From positions 2,356,001 to 2,420,000 of the forward strand of contig NZ_CP044218.1 in NCBI RefSeq assembly GCF_008727715.1: 64,000 nucleotides of DNA. Reading direction: 5' to 3'. The notes beneath the pieces were generated by a model that saw nothing but the letters and a program-made list of their open reading frames with translations, was not told the DNA's origin and made no database searches. The stretch is from Mesorhizobium terrae. GTDB taxonomy: Bacteria > Pseudomonadota > Alphaproteobacteria > Rhizobiales > Rhizobiaceae. The position numbers and the translations under genes were made by a program. Positions 33,700-42,593 of the stretch are shown here, in pieces; position 1 is the first letter of the stretch; each line of letters begins with the position of its first letter.

Positions 33700-34596
33700 G
33701 TGATCGAACGCACCCCTGTCCTCGACTTCCTCACCCACGCGCTGCTCATCGTCAGCCTGGTGGCGCTGCTCATCCCCTTCTGGATCATCTTCGTGGCGGC
33801 GAGCCACGACTTCCATACCGTGAACCAGGTTCCGATGCCGCTTTGGCCCGGCAGCCATTTCCTCGAGAACATGGCCACCGCCTGGGAGCGTGGAAACTTC
33901 AGTCGGGTGATGCTGAACTCGATCATCGTCGCCGGCGGCGTCACCATCGGCAAGATCGTGATCGCGGCGCTCTCGGCTTTCTCGATCGTCTATTTCCGAT
34001 ATCGGCTGAGAATGGTGATGTTCTGGCTGATCTTCATCACCCTAATGCTGCCGCTGGAAGTGCGCATCGTGCCGACCTATGCCGTTGCCGCCGACGCGCT
34101 TCGGCCATTCAGGGCGATCTTCGAGCTGTTCGGCATCGCGGTAGCCCTGCCGGAATGGAACCTGCTTAACTCCTATTCTGGCCTGATCCTGCCGCTGATC
34201 GCCACCGCAACCGGCACTTTTCTCTACCGTCAGTTCTTTCTCACCGTTCCCGACGAGCTGACCGAAGCCGCCAAGATGGACGGTTCCGGGCCGGTGCGGT
34301 TCTTTCTCGAAGTGCTGATGCCATTGTCCAAGACCAATATGGCGGCGCTCGCCACCATCATGTTCGTATGGTCGTGGAACCAGTATCTATGGCCGCTGCT
34401 GGTGGTGACCGATCAGCAGAACTTCGCCACCGCGACCATGCAACTTCAGAAGATCGTGCCCGGTCCGGTCTTCGGCGAGCCGCCGATCTGGAACGTCGCC
34501 ATGGCGGCCAACCTCATCGTGCTGACGCCACCGGTGCTCGTCACCATCTTCCTGCAGCGCTGGTTCGTGCGCGGCCTCATCTCCACCGAAAAATAA
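33700..34596 (+). CDS. ugpE: sn-Glycerol-3-phosphate ABC transporter, permease UgpE
   Basis: A 298-residue permease of the MalG/UgpE type: LTHALLIVSLVALLIPFWIIFVAASHD at the start, FSRVMLNSIIVAGGVTIGKIVIAALSAFSIVYF, and the EAA loop LTEAAKMDGSGPVRFFLEVLMPLSKTNMAAL. It pairs with UgpA in the inner membrane. The GTG at 33700 has GAGG upstream. The frame open to 33406 overlaps ugpA. ugpC begins 13 bases after its stop. Confidence 0.92.
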   Translation: MIERTPVLDFLTHALLIVSLVALLIPFWIIFVAASHDFHTVNQVPMPLWPGSHFLENMATAWERGNFSRVMLNSIIVAGGVTIGKIVIAALSAFSIVYFRYRLRMVMFWLIFITLMLPLEVRIVPTYAVAADALRPFRAIFELFGIAVALPEWNLLNSYSGLILPLIATATGTFLYRQFFLTVPDELTEAAKMDGSGPVRFFLEVLMPLSKTNMAALATIMFVWSWNQYLWPLLVVTDQQNFATATMQLQKIVPGPVFGEPPIWNVAMAANLIVLTPPVLVTIFLQRWFVRGLISTEK

Positions 34597-34609
34597 GGGA
34601 TAACACCCG

Positions 34610-35731
34610 ATGGCCGAAATCACCCTGCGCAATGTGCGCAAGTCCTACGCCAAGAACGAAGTCGTGCATGGCGTGAACCTCGATGTCGCCGGTGGCGAGC
34701 TGATCGTCATTCTCGGTCCTTCGGGCTGCGGGAAATCCACGCTGCTGCGCATGGTCGCCGGCCTGGAATCGATCACTTCGGGCGAGGTGGCAATCGCTGG
34801 CCGAGTGGTCAACAAACTGGAGCCACGCGAGCGCGGCTGCGCCATGGTGTTCCAGAATTATGCGCTTTATCCGCACATGTCGGTGGCGAAGAACATCGGC
34901 TACTCGCTGAAGATCGCCGGACTTCCGAAGGCCGAGCGTGCCGAGCGCGTCAACAAGGTGGCGGCGACACTCGGCCTCACCGATTATCTCGAACGCAAGC
35001 CGGCCCAGCTTTCCGGCGGACAGCGGCAGCGCGTGGCCATGGGCCGCGCCATGATCCGCGAGCCGAAAGTTTTCCTCTACGACGAGCCATTGTCGAACCT
35101 GGATGCCACGCTGCGCGTGGCCATGCGCGTCGAGATCCGCAAACTGCACCAGCGCCTCGGCGCCACTACCCTGTTTGTCACCCACGACCAGGTGGAGGCG
35201 ATGACGCTGGCCGACCGTATCGTGGTCATGAACAAAGGCGGCATCGAGCAGATCGGCACGCCGAGCGAAGTCTACGGCCGGCCGGAAACCACCTATGTCG
35301 CCAACTTCATCGGTTCGCCGGGCCTCAACCTGCTCAAGGGCGCGGCCCATCCTGATGAAGGTATCGTCAAGTTGCCTGACGGCCAGCAACTCGCCTACGA
35401 CCGCAATCGTTGGCCCGATATCGGCCATGGACCGGTAACTGCCGGCTTCCGTGCCGAAGCGGTGAAGTTCGGATCCGGTCCGCTTTCGGCGCGCTTCGAT
35501 TTTGCCGAGGAACTCGGCATCGCCAAACTGCTGCACAGCTCGTTTGGCGGGCAGGCGATGATCGTGCATGTCGCCTTGCGCGACGACATGCAATCGGGCC
35601 AGCCGTTCTTCTTCTCGGTCGATCCCGCCGACGTGCAGCTGTTCGACGCCGATAGCGGCCGTCGCCTGCAAGAGGTGACGCCCGCCGTCTCGAAAGCGGT
35701 GCCGGCCCCACTCGCCCAAACCTTGTCGTAG
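34610..35731 (+). CDS. ugpC: sn-Glycerol-3-phosphate ABC transporter, ATPase UgpC
   Basis: A 373-residue ABC ATPase. Walker A is [15 protein letters not shown] (residues 35-49), the Q-loop is [13 protein letters not shown], the signature is [16 protein letters not shown], Walker B is [12 protein letters not shown] and the switch is [17 protein letters not shown]-terminal TOBE/OB domain (from about 235) resembles that of MalK. It powers UgpABE. In some species UgpC also senses phosphate internally; that cannot be seen here. It closes the ugpBAEC operon. Confidence 0.94.
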   Translation: MAEITLRNVRKSYAKNEVVHGVNLDVAGGELIVILGPSGCGKSTLLRMVAGLESITSGEVAIAGRVVNKLEPRERGCAMVFQNYALYPHMSVAKNIGYSLKIAGLPKAERAERVNKVAATLGLTDYLERKPAQLSGGQRQRVAMGRAMIREPKVFLYDEPLSNLDATLRVAMRVEIRKLHQRLGATTLFVTHDQVEAMTLADRIVVMNKGGIEQIGTPSEVYGRPETTYVANFIGSPGLNLLKGAAHPDEGIVKLPDGQQLAYDRNRWPDIGHGPVTAGFRAEAVKFGSGPLSARFDFAEELGIAKLLHSSFGGQAMIVHVALRDDMQSGQPFFFSVDPADVQLFDADSGRRLQEVTPAVSKAVPAPLAQTLS

Positions 35732-35773
35732 GGAGTTCGTGCGGGGATCATCTCACCATGGTCGGGTGGGCGG

Positions 35774-36607
35774 CTATTTCGCGAAGCGATGCATCAGAAA
35801 TGTCGGCCGTACGCCGAGCGCCGCCGAGGTGACGGCAATCGTTTCCCCGGTCGTCCCCTGTTGCAACCCGGTCAGGACAAGCACCGAGTCCAGCCCGGCG
35901 CCGGCCGCGCCGGCAATGTCGTGGTCGAGGCTGTCGCCGACACAAACGACCTTGCCGTGGCCCTCAACCTTGGAGAGGGCGAAGGCATAGATTTCCGGGT
36001 AAGGTTTTCCAATCCGCACGACCTTGCCGCCGAGTTCCTCATAGAGATTGGCGATCATGCCCGCGCCGGGCGCCTGGCCGCCCTGGACGAGCTTGTAAAG
36101 ATCGGGATTGGTGCAATAGCAGGGCACGCCTCTCCTTGCGGCGGGTCGCAGCATGTCGCGATAGCGGTCGAGCGATATGCGCTCGGCCTGGCTGCCGGAA
36201 ATGACGACGACGTCGGCATCGCCAGCCACGTCTGTCGCCTCCAGGCCGAGACGTTGCGAGACCTCATCATCGCCGTCGCTGGAAATGACGAAACTGCGCC
36301 GGATTGCGCCACGGGCCATTGCTTCGGCGAGGATCGAAAAGGCGACTTCCCCGGAGGTGATGAAGTGGTCGAAACTGCTCGCGTCGAAGCCGAGCTTGAC
36401 GAAGCGTTTGGCGTTGAAGTCGCTGCTGCGTCCCGAATTCGATAGGATCACGACGATCTTGCCGCGTTCTTTCAAGGCAAGCAGCGCCTCGGCCGCTCCG
36501 GGATAGGGCTGGACGTCATCTCGCAGCACGCCGAACTGGTCGAGAAAAAACACATCGTATCGATCGGCCAGTTCGGCGAAATCGACCAGGGGCAGGGCGG
36601 TTTTCAT
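35774..36607 (-). CDS. HAD-superfamily class IIA hydrolase
   Basis: A 277-residue class IIA HAD phosphatase. Motif I is YDVFFLDQFGVLRDDVQPYPGA (nucleophile Asp23), motif II is VILSNSGR, motif III is GGKVVRIGKPYPEIYAFAL with Lys, and motif IV is CVGDSLDHDIAGAAGAGLDSVLVLTG. It probably removes phosphate from a sugar phosphate in the cytoplasm. Its ATG overlaps the stop of the kinase gene (ATGA), so it is the third gene of an aldolase/kinase/HAD operon. An enzyme that reverses kinase product formation is unusual in one operon; a role in repair of a dead-end phosphate is possible. Confidence 0.88.
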   Translation of the reverse strand: MKTALPLVDFAELADRYDVFFLDQFGVLRDDVQPYPGAAEALLALKERGKIVVILSNSGRSSDFNAKRFVKLGFDASSFDHFITSGEVAFSILAEAMARGAIRRSFVISSDGDDEVSQRLGLEATDVAGDADVVVISGSQAERISLDRYRDMLRPAARRGVPCYCTNPDLYKLVQGGQAPGAGMIANLYEELGGKVVRIGKPYPEIYAFALSKVEGHGKVVCVGDSLDHDIAGAAGAGLDSVLVLTGLQQGTTGETIAVTSAALGVRPTFLMHRFAK

Positions 36608-37890
36608 GAACTTCTCGCCGCCAGCGGAAGGGCCAAGGATGCGGTGCCGACGGCGGCCTCCGTCGACTGGGAGCCGAGGAATGTTACGCCTAGCGCCTGT
36701 TGCCGGAGCTCGGTCCAGGCAGGGTTGTGGCTGCCGCCTCCAACGGTGCGGATCGTCTTCAATGTCGGCGCGCCCAACTCCTGGAGGCGGCGATAACCGA
36801 GCTGTTCTACCCGGGTGATGCCTTCCAGGATGGCCTGAAAATAAACGGCATCGTCTGATGGCCGTGGCTGGAGCCGGGGAGGAAGCTCGGGATCGTTGAT
36901 GGGAAAACGCTCGCCGGGCCGGATCAGCGGATAATAGTCCAATCCAGTCGGTTCATGCGGGCGAAGGCGTCCGGTGAGTTCCGCCAGCCGGTCGTCGCCG
37001 ATCAGCGCCCTGATCACGCCGCCGCCGCTGTTGGAGGCGCCGCCGACCAGCCAGAAGTCGCGAATTCGATGGCTGTAGATACCATGGCGACCAACATTGA
37101 GCGGCTTGTCTGACGCCAGCTTGAGAACCAGGGTCGAGCCGAGTGAGGTGACGCCGTCGCCAATCCTGTTGGCACCCGTGGCTAGAAAGGCCGCGCAGCC
37201 GTCTGTGGTTCCGGCATGGAGCCGGCAATGTGCTGGGAGCCCGAGGTCGCGGGCGGTGCGTCCAACGAGGCCGAGAGGGTCGCCTGCGCGGTGGACTTCG
37301 GGCAGGAGCGCTCGGTCCATGTCTGCCGCTTCGATCCAGTCCGGCCACACCTCAAGCTCAAGATCGTATCCGGTCTTCAGCGCATTGTTCTCGTCGGTCG
37401 CCAGATGATCTGGCGCAAGTTGCAAGGCGATCCAGTCGGCCTGGTGCAGGATACGAGCAACGCCGGGACGCCGGCTGAGATGAATGGCGCGCGCCAGGGC
37501 CGAGTTCGTGCCGAGAGCCGGGCTGTTGGCAGGGGCGTGACGCGAGATCGTCTCGAGGATCTGCCGATCGGGACATGGCTCATTGTACATGAGGGCGCCC
37601 GCGACCGGAGCGCCATTGGCGTCCACCGCCAGGAGCGTGCCGGAGGTACCATCGACCGCGACGCCTTGAACGGTCGCAAGGGGGATTTGCTGCGTCAGAT
37701 CGTGCAAGCAGGCGCGGACGCCAGCCAGCCACCGCATGGGGGATCTGGCGTCCTCACTTGTCTCGAAGTGTTGCTGCGCGAAGGCCAGGCAAGCACCATC
37801 GGCATTTACGGCGGCGGCGCGGACGCCGGAGGTTCCGACATCGATGCCGATCGCAATCGCCGTGTCATGCGAAGAGCCTGCTGGCTTCAT
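36604..37890 (-). CDS. FGGY-family carbohydrate kinase (D-ribulokinase-like)
   Basis: A 428-residue FGGY kinase. The first phosphate loop is AIGIDVGTSGVRAAAVN, the second domain block is GVAVDGTSGTLLAVDANGAPVAGALMYNEPCPDRQIL (the AVDGTSGT and MYNE patterns are those of the D-ribulokinase/plant-type branch), CRLHAGTTDGCAAFL provides the catalytic Asp, and the terminal adenosine block is KTIRTVGGGSHNPAW. It probably phosphorylates a pentulose. It overlaps the aldolase stop and the HAD start by 4 bases each, giving tight translational coupling. Exact sugar is inferred, not certain. Confidence 0.83.
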   Translation of the reverse strand: MKPAGSSHDTAIAIGIDVGTSGVRAAAVNADGACLAFAQQHFETSEDARSPMRWLAGVRACLHDLTQQIPLATVQGVAVDGTSGTLLAVDANGAPVAGALMYNEPCPDRQILETISRHAPANSPALGTNSALARAIHLSRRPGVARILHQADWIALQLAPDHLATDENNALKTGYDLELEVWPDWIEAADMDRALLPEVHRAGDPLGLVGRTARDLGLPAHCRLHAGTTDGCAAFLATGANRIGDGVTSLGSTLVLKLASDKPLNVGRHGIYSHRIRDFWLVGGASNSGGGVIRALIGDDRLAELTGRLRPHEPTGLDYYPLIRPGERFPINDPELPPRLQPRPSDDAVYFQAILEGITRVEQLGYRRLQELGAPTLKTIRTVGGGSHNPAWTELRQQALGVTFLGSQSTEAAVGTASLALPLAARSS

Positions 37891-38966
37891 TGCGCGTTCT
37901 GCCCGCGGTCGAACGACTGCCTGTATTTTTCAGCCTCCCATCCGGTCAAGGCATATTCGTCAGGCTTGGTCAGGTAGATGATCGGCTCACCGTCGGGAAT
38001 GCGCGAAACGACTTCACTCAAACAACGGGCCATCGCCTCGCCGCCCGTGGTCATGTCTTGCGGCAAGAGGACACCTATCCCCGGCGCGATGATCAGTTTT
38101 GGCGGTTGTTCGCCACGCCGCTCAAAGATCGAGGTAAAGTCGCTCACGACTTGGCCGTCCGCGAGCAGTCCGATCCTTGTGCCGAGGAAGATGACGTGAT
38201 CGGGGTAAAGGGAACCACCGGTCGCTATCTGGATGTTCTGCGAATAAAGGGCGGTTGCATGCGTTTCTGCGTCGCGCGCCGGACGATAGGCGGTATCGCG
38301 GCATATCCCTTCGAGAGAGAGCAAGGCCGGAGCGGGCGTGTGCCGGGATGTGCCGGCAAGCGCCGTCGTAACGCGTTGGATACGGTTGCGGACCTCATCG
38401 ATCGTTTCGCCACAGACAATCAGCCCGTGGTTGGCCAGGATGATGACGTCCGGGCGGGTTTCGGCAATGCTGTCGATAGTCTGCGCCAAGGGTATGCCCG
38501 GACGATGGTAGGGCACCAGCGCCCACTTCAAGTCGGGAACATGCGCCATCCGGTTGGCGATCAAGTCCTCTCGTCGTGCGAGCACCGCCAGCGCGATGGT
38601 GTGAACACAGTGGAAGTGGGCAATGACCCGCTGCGGCAATGCCGCATGAAGGGTGGTCTCGATCGATGGGCGCAAGGCGCCGGGATCGAGGTCGTTGCGG
38701 ATGAAGGCCGTGGCCTTTTCAGCTCTTTCATCACCCGCCCGCAAGGCTTCGAGCAGGCCAACCCGGTCGACCGGCACCATGATGTTGCCATCGAGCGCGT
38801 TGGCCAGCCATGTGCCGGAGGCCTTCACCCAGAGGCAGTCGCCATGTTTGATCGAAGTGTTGCCGCCGGCCCCTTGCGTCTTCAGGATATCCCGGCCGAT
38901 CTCGGCCGAGAGGGCCAGGAATTGGCGAAAATCCTCTGGCAATGCCGAGACGACAGTCGATTTCAT
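37887..38966 (-). CDS. Class II aldolase/adducin-family protein, long form
   Basis: A 359-residue protein, longer than the 210-230 residue class II aldolases. The N-terminal two-thirds is the aldolase fold: GAGGNTSIKHGDCLWVKASGT binds the phosphate, Glu103 is the likely base, Zn ligands are His117, His119 (VIAHFHCVHT) and His180 (ILANHGLIVCG). The C-terminal part (ERRGEQPPKLIIAPGIGVLLPQDMTTGG to YALTGWEAEKYRQSF) resembles the aldolase part of the RhaD bifunctional enzymes, without the dehydrogenase half. It would cleave or epimerise a phosphorylated sugar made by the adjacent kinase. The gene opens a three-gene operon divergent from a DeoR regulator. Confidence 0.82.
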   Translation of the reverse strand: MKSTVVSALPEDFRQFLALSAEIGRDILKTQGAGGNTSIKHGDCLWVKASGTWLANALDGNIMVPVDRVGLLEALRAGDERAEKATAFIRNDLDPGALRPSIETTLHAALPQRVIAHFHCVHTIALAVLARREDLIANRMAHVPDLKWALVPYHRPGIPLAQTIDSIAETRPDVIILANHGLIVCGETIDEVRNRIQRVTTALAGTSRHTPAPALLSLEGICRDTAYRPARDAETHATALYSQNIQIATGGSLYPDHVIFLGTRIGLLADGQVVSDFTSIFERRGEQPPKLIIAPGIGVLLPQDMTTGGEAMARCLSEVVSRIPDGEPIIYLTKPDEYALTGWEAEKYRQSFDRGQNAQ

Positions 38967-39069
38967 CTCCGCACCTCCTGATAAGTTCCACGCGAATCTG
39001 CCAGCAAGTGGTCGCCGTCATTCGTCGGAGCGTCAATGCGAGGAAGGTACGAGCTTGAAGTTATTTCGT

Positions 39070-39106
39070 CAACAAGCGGTGCGAAGTGTGTCAATTCGGC
39101 TTGTTG
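39070..39106. promoter_or_regulatory. Inverted repeat in the aldolase/DeoR divergent promoter
   Basis: CAACAAGC at 39070 is mirrored exactly by GCTTGTTG at 39099, with 21 bases between. It is the most symmetric element in the 186-base intergenic region and a candidate site for the DeoR repressor. Confidence 0.45.
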
Positions 39107-39152
39107 CACCAAGAATCATGACGTAATTTGATCAAAATGGAGCAGTGCAATC

Positions 39153-39932
39153 ATGCGTGATTCGGATCGCCATGTCGCCATCGCCGAGATGCTGGGCCGG
39201 GTGCCGTTCGCTTCCGTTCGCGATTTGCAGGAGCGTCTGAACGTTTCGGCGGCAACCATCCGTCGCGATATCGACCGTTTGCATGAAATGGGCAAGGTCC
39301 GGAAGGTGCATGGCGGTATCGCCTCCGTTGAAGGTGCCGGCCTCGCCGCCCGTCCTTATGACGAAAATCGCGATCTCGCTGTTGAAGCGAAGCGTGCCAT
39401 AGCCGCGCAGGCCGAAACTTTGGTGCGGGATGGCGATTCGCTCATCATCAACGCCGGCTCGACCTGCTTTGAGTTTGGCTCTCGGCTCGCCAATCGCAAT
39501 GTTCGCATCTACACGAACTCCATGCCGCTTGCGGCCTATCTCGGCGAGCATGGCTCCTGTCATCTGGCGATTGCCGGTGGCGAGCTCTATCGCGAGCCTT
39601 CGATCATTCACGATGTTTCGGCGGGCGCCCCCAATTTCTATGCATCGAAATTCTTCCTTGGTGCGCAAGGCGTCGGCGCGGAAGGGCTGCTCGAATCGCA
39701 CCCCCTGTTGAGGGTCGTGGTCGAGAATTTCAGTCGCCGTGCGGACCAGGTGATCCTGCTTGCCGACAGCCGCAAGTTCTCGATCCGGCCGCGCCATGCC
39801 GTGCTGCCGCTTCAGCGCGTTAGTGCCGTCGTCACCGACGATGGGCTGAGCGACGCGGATGCGAGGATGCTGGAGGATGCAGGGGTGTCCATCATCATCG
39901 CGAATTCGTCATTCGCGCGCGAAAGCGTCTAA
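39153..39932 (+). CDS. DeoR/GlpR-family transcriptional regulator
   Basis: A 259-residue DeoR regulator: the N-terminal HTH reads HVAIAEMLGRVPFASVRDLQERLNVSAATIRRDIDRLHEMGKVRKVHGG, the classic DeoR signature. The C-terminal sugar-phosphate-sensing domain (AAQAETLVRDGDSLIINAGSTCFEFGSRL through VDNFSRRADQVILLADSRKF-like residues) is of the ISOCOT fold. It would be released by a phosphorylated sugar, probably the kinase product. GGAG precedes the ATG. Divergent from the aldolase/kinase/HAD operon. Confidence 0.92.
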   Translation: MRDSDRHVAIAEMLGRVPFASVRDLQERLNVSAATIRRDIDRLHEMGKVRKVHGGIASVEGAGLAARPYDENRDLAVEAKRAIAAQAETLVRDGDSLIINAGSTCFEFGSRLANRNVRIYTNSMPLAAYLGEHGSCHLAIAGGELYREPSIIHDVSAGAPNFYASKFFLGAQGVGAEGLLESHPLLRVVVENFSRRADQVILLADSRKFSIRPRHAVLPLQRVSAVVTDDGLSDADARMLEDAGVSIIIANSSFARESV

Positions 39933-40013
39933 GACGCTGAGGCGATGATGACGCGGGGGCGGCTGCGGCGGTTTTGAAAAAACACGCGACGACAGACGAT
40001 CCCGAGGCGGGCC

Positions 40014-40802
40014 TTACTCCACCACGAAATAGTCTTCGATACGTTTCGCTGCGCCGGTCAGGTGCGGGAGGATTTCGTCTCGCAAGTCGCGTATGGAGAA
40101 GCGCGCGGCCTGCGTGGAAACATTGATCGCGGCCTCGATCGCGCCATTGCGGTTGCGGATGGGTACGGCGATTGACCTGAGGCCAAGTTCCAGTTCCTCG
40201 TCGACGATTGCATGGCCTTCTTCCCGGGCCTTGGCGACAAGCGCGGCTAGCCTTTCCGCCGATGTCACCGTTTTCGGTGTCCGCTGCACGAGGGCGGTTT
40301 CGGCCAGAAATGCGCGGAGTTCATCGTCCGTCAGGCCCGAGAGCAGGACGCGGCCCATCGACGTGCAATAGGCCGGTAGCCTGGTGCCGACGTGAAGGGC
40401 GACGCTCAGGATACGGCGGCCGGGTACGCGGGCGACATAGACGACATCGTCGCCGGACAGCACGGCTGCCGAGCAGGATTCGCCCAGGACGGTTGAGACA
40501 TCCCGCATGAACGGCTCGGCAAAACTCCACAAGGAAGCCCCTCCGATCCAACCGCGTGCCACCGAGATGAGCTTTGACGACAGCATGAAGCGCCGGCCAT
40601 CCTGGGTGGCGTAGCCGGTCGACACCAGCGTCAGAAGCAAGCGGCGCGCCGCGGCGCGCGTCAGGCCAATCTCCGTAGCCATTTCGGTGAGCGTAGCGCC
40701 CGTTGGATGGCGGGCGAGCGCTTCCATCACCTGAAGACCGCGCGCCAGCGAGCCGACATGGTCACGCCGGTCAGCTTCCGTTGACTCGTCGCTATCGTCC
40801 AT
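40014..40802 (-). CDS. pcaR: IclR-family regulator (PcaR/PobR-like)
   Basis: A 262-residue IclR regulator: SLARGLQVMEALARHPTGATLTEMATEIGLTRAAARRLLLTLVSTGYATQDGRRFMLSSKLI is the winged helix, and VYVARVPGRRILSVALHVGTRLPAYCTSMGRVLLSGL in the effector domain is the PcaR/PcaU/PobR pattern. It probably senses beta-ketoadipate or a related aromatic catabolite and controls the divergent pcaIJ genes 62 bases away. The gene symbol is by position and subfamily; I did not test it. A perfect palindrome lies in the divergent promoter. Confidence 0.82.
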   Translation of the reverse strand: MDDSDESTEADRRDHVGSLARGLQVMEALARHPTGATLTEMATEIGLTRAAARRLLLTLVSTGYATQDGRRFMLSSKLISVARGWIGGASLWSFAEPFMRDVSTVLGESCSAAVLSGDDVVYVARVPGRRILSVALHVGTRLPAYCTSMGRVLLSGLTDDELRAFLAETALVQRTPKTVTSAERLAALVAKAREEGHAIVDEELELGLRSIAVPIRNRNGAIEAAINVSTQAARFSIRDLRDEILPHLTGAAKRIEDYFVVE

Positions 40803-40829
40803 CTAGCTTGTATCGCATAGGAAACATAT

Positions 40830-40844
40830 GTTCGCAATGCGAAC
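40830..40844. promoter_or_regulatory. Palindromic operator candidate upstream of pcaI
   Basis: GTTCGCA-A-TGCGAAC is a perfect 15-base palindrome 20 bases before the pcaI start, in the 62-base divergent promoter shared with the IclR gene. IclR proteins commonly bind such sites. Confidence 0.6.
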
Positions 40845-40864
40845 TTTTTTGAAATGAGGCGCTA

Positions 40865-41722
40865 ATGGCGAAATTCCTGCCTCTCAAACAGGCGGTGGCC
40901 GAGAACCTTCATGATGGCGACACCGTCGCGTTCGAGGGGTTCACCCATCTCATCCCGACCGCCGCCGCGCATGAGGCAATCCGCCAGGGTTTCAAAGACC
41001 TGACACTGGTGCGCATGACGCCCGACCTGATCTACGACCAGATGATCGGCATGGGCATGGCGCGCAAGATCGTCTTCTCTTATGCGGGCAATCCCGGCGT
41101 CGGTCTGTTGCGCCGTCTGCGTGACGCGGTCGAGAACGAATATCCGCACCGACTAGAGATCGAGGAGCACAGCCATGCCGCGATGGCCAACGCCTATGAG
41201 GCGGGCGCGGCGGGTCTGCCCTGTGCCGTGTTTCGCGGCTATCGCGGTGCTGGGCTGGCCGCGGTCAATCCCAACATCAGGGAAGTGACCTGCCCTTTCA
41301 CTGGCGAGGTCCTGGCAGCGGTGCCGGCGCTCAGGCCCGATGTCACCTTCATCCACGCCCAGAAGGCCAATCGGCGGGGCGATGTGCTGGTGGAAGGGAT
41401 CATCGGCATACAGAAGGAAGCTGTTCTTGCCGCAAGCCGGGCTGTCGTGACCGTCGAGGAAGTGGTCGAGGATTTCGACGACCTGCACCCGAACCTGACG
41501 GTGTTGCCAGCTTGGACGGTGACGGCGATCGCGGTAGTTCCGGGCGGATCGCATCCGTCCTATGCGCATGGCTACTACGCCCGCGACAATGCCGCCTATC
41601 TGGAATGGGATGAGATTGCGGCCGACCGCGAGCGGTTCCGCGACTGGATGCAAAAGAATGTCACCGAGGCGGATGCCGGCGACTTTGCAGCCAGGGTCGA
41701 GCATTTGAGGAAGGCCGCATGA
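40865..41722 (+). CDS. pcaI: 3-Oxoadipate CoA-transferase subunit A
   Basis: A 285-residue CoA-transferase family I alpha subunit: LKQAVAENLHDGDTVAFEGFTHLIPTAAAHEAIRQG binds CoA, TLVRMTPDLIYDQMIGMGMARKIVFSYAGNPGVG follows, and AHGYYARDNAAYLEWDEI is near the C-terminus. Together with PcaJ it moves CoA from succinyl-CoA to 3-oxoadipate, the penultimate step of the beta-ketoadipate pathway. The pcaJ start overlaps its stop by ATGA. No thiolase gene (pcaF) is adjacent. Confidence 0.93.
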   Translation: MAKFLPLKQAVAENLHDGDTVAFEGFTHLIPTAAAHEAIRQGFKDLTLVRMTPDLIYDQMIGMGMARKIVFSYAGNPGVGLLRRLRDAVENEYPHRLEIEEHSHAAMANAYEAGAAGLPCAVFRGYRGAGLAAVNPNIREVTCPFTGEVLAAVPALRPDVTFIHAQKANRRGDVLVEGIIGIQKEAVLAASRAVVTVEEVVEDFDDLHPNLTVLPAWTVTAIAVVPGGSHPSYAHGYYARDNAAYLEWDEIAADRERFRDWMQKNVTEADAGDFAARVEHLRKAA

Positions 41723-42501
41723 GCGCGTTCTCGCCGAATGAGATGATGACGATTGCCGCATCGCGCGCCTTGAAGAACGACGATGTCTGCTTCGTCGGCA
41801 TCGGCGCGCCTTCGGCAGCCTGCAATGTGGCGCGGCTGACGCATGCGCCGGACATTACCCTGATCTATGAGAGCGGCACGATCGGCACGGCACCGGACGT
41901 GCTGCCGCTCTCCATCGGCGACGGCGAATTGTGCGAGACGGCGATCACCACCGTCTCGGTGCCCGAAATGTTTCGCCACTGGCTGCAGGGCGGGCGCATC
42001 AGCATCGGTTTTCTGGGGGCGGCCCAGATCGACCGGTTCGGCAATATCAACACAACGGTCATCGGCAATTACGACCACCCGAAGACACGACTGCCCGGCG
42101 GCGGCGGCGCGCCGGAGATCGCAACCTCGTCGCGCGAGGTCTACATCACCATGACGCAGTCGAAGCGCGGAATGGTCGACAAGATCGATTTCTACACATC
42201 GTTCGGTCATGGCGAAGGCGGCGACCATCGGCAGCGTCTTGGCATCGGCACGAAAGGGCCGACGCTGCTGATCACCGATCTCGCCATCTGGCGGCCGGAT
42301 CCCGATACGAAGGAATTCACCGTCGTGTCGTTGCATCCAGGTGTTAGGCGTGCGCAGGTTCAAGAGACCTGCGGCTGGACGGTGAAATTTGCCGACGACA
42401 TTCAAGTGACGCCGGAACCGACCGCGCTGGAATTGAAGACGCTGCGGGACCTCAAGGCTCGTACCGAGGCCGCACACAAAGGCGCCGCCGGCGCGATCTG
42501 A
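41719..42501 (+). CDS. pcaJ: 3-Oxoadipate CoA-transferase subunit B
   Basis: A 260-residue CoA-transferase beta subunit. The catalytic Glu51 lies in YESGTIG, and the C-terminal RLGIGTKGPTLLITDLAIW block is conserved. Its start overlaps the end of pcaI by four bases, so the heterodimer is made in equal amounts. The product 3-oxoadipyl-CoA would be cleaved by a thiolase encoded elsewhere. Confidence 0.93.
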   Translation: MSAFSPNEMMTIAASRALKNDDVCFVGIGAPSAACNVARLTHAPDITLIYESGTIGTAPDVLPLSIGDGELCETAITTVSVPEMFRHWLQGGRISIGFLGAAQIDRFGNINTTVIGNYDHPKTRLPGGGGAPEIATSSREVYITMTQSKRGMVDKIDFYTSFGHGEGGDHRQRLGIGTKGPTLLITDLAIWRPDPDTKEFTVVSLHPGVRRAQVQETCGWTVKFADDIQVTPEPTALELKTLRDLKARTEAAHKGAAGAI

Positions 42502-42593
42502 CATGCCGGGGCCTGCGTTCGTGCTCGCGGCTTACCGGCGGTTTACGACATCGAGCTAAAATCGTTCTCGTTCGATTCGTAGGGGTGAGAACC

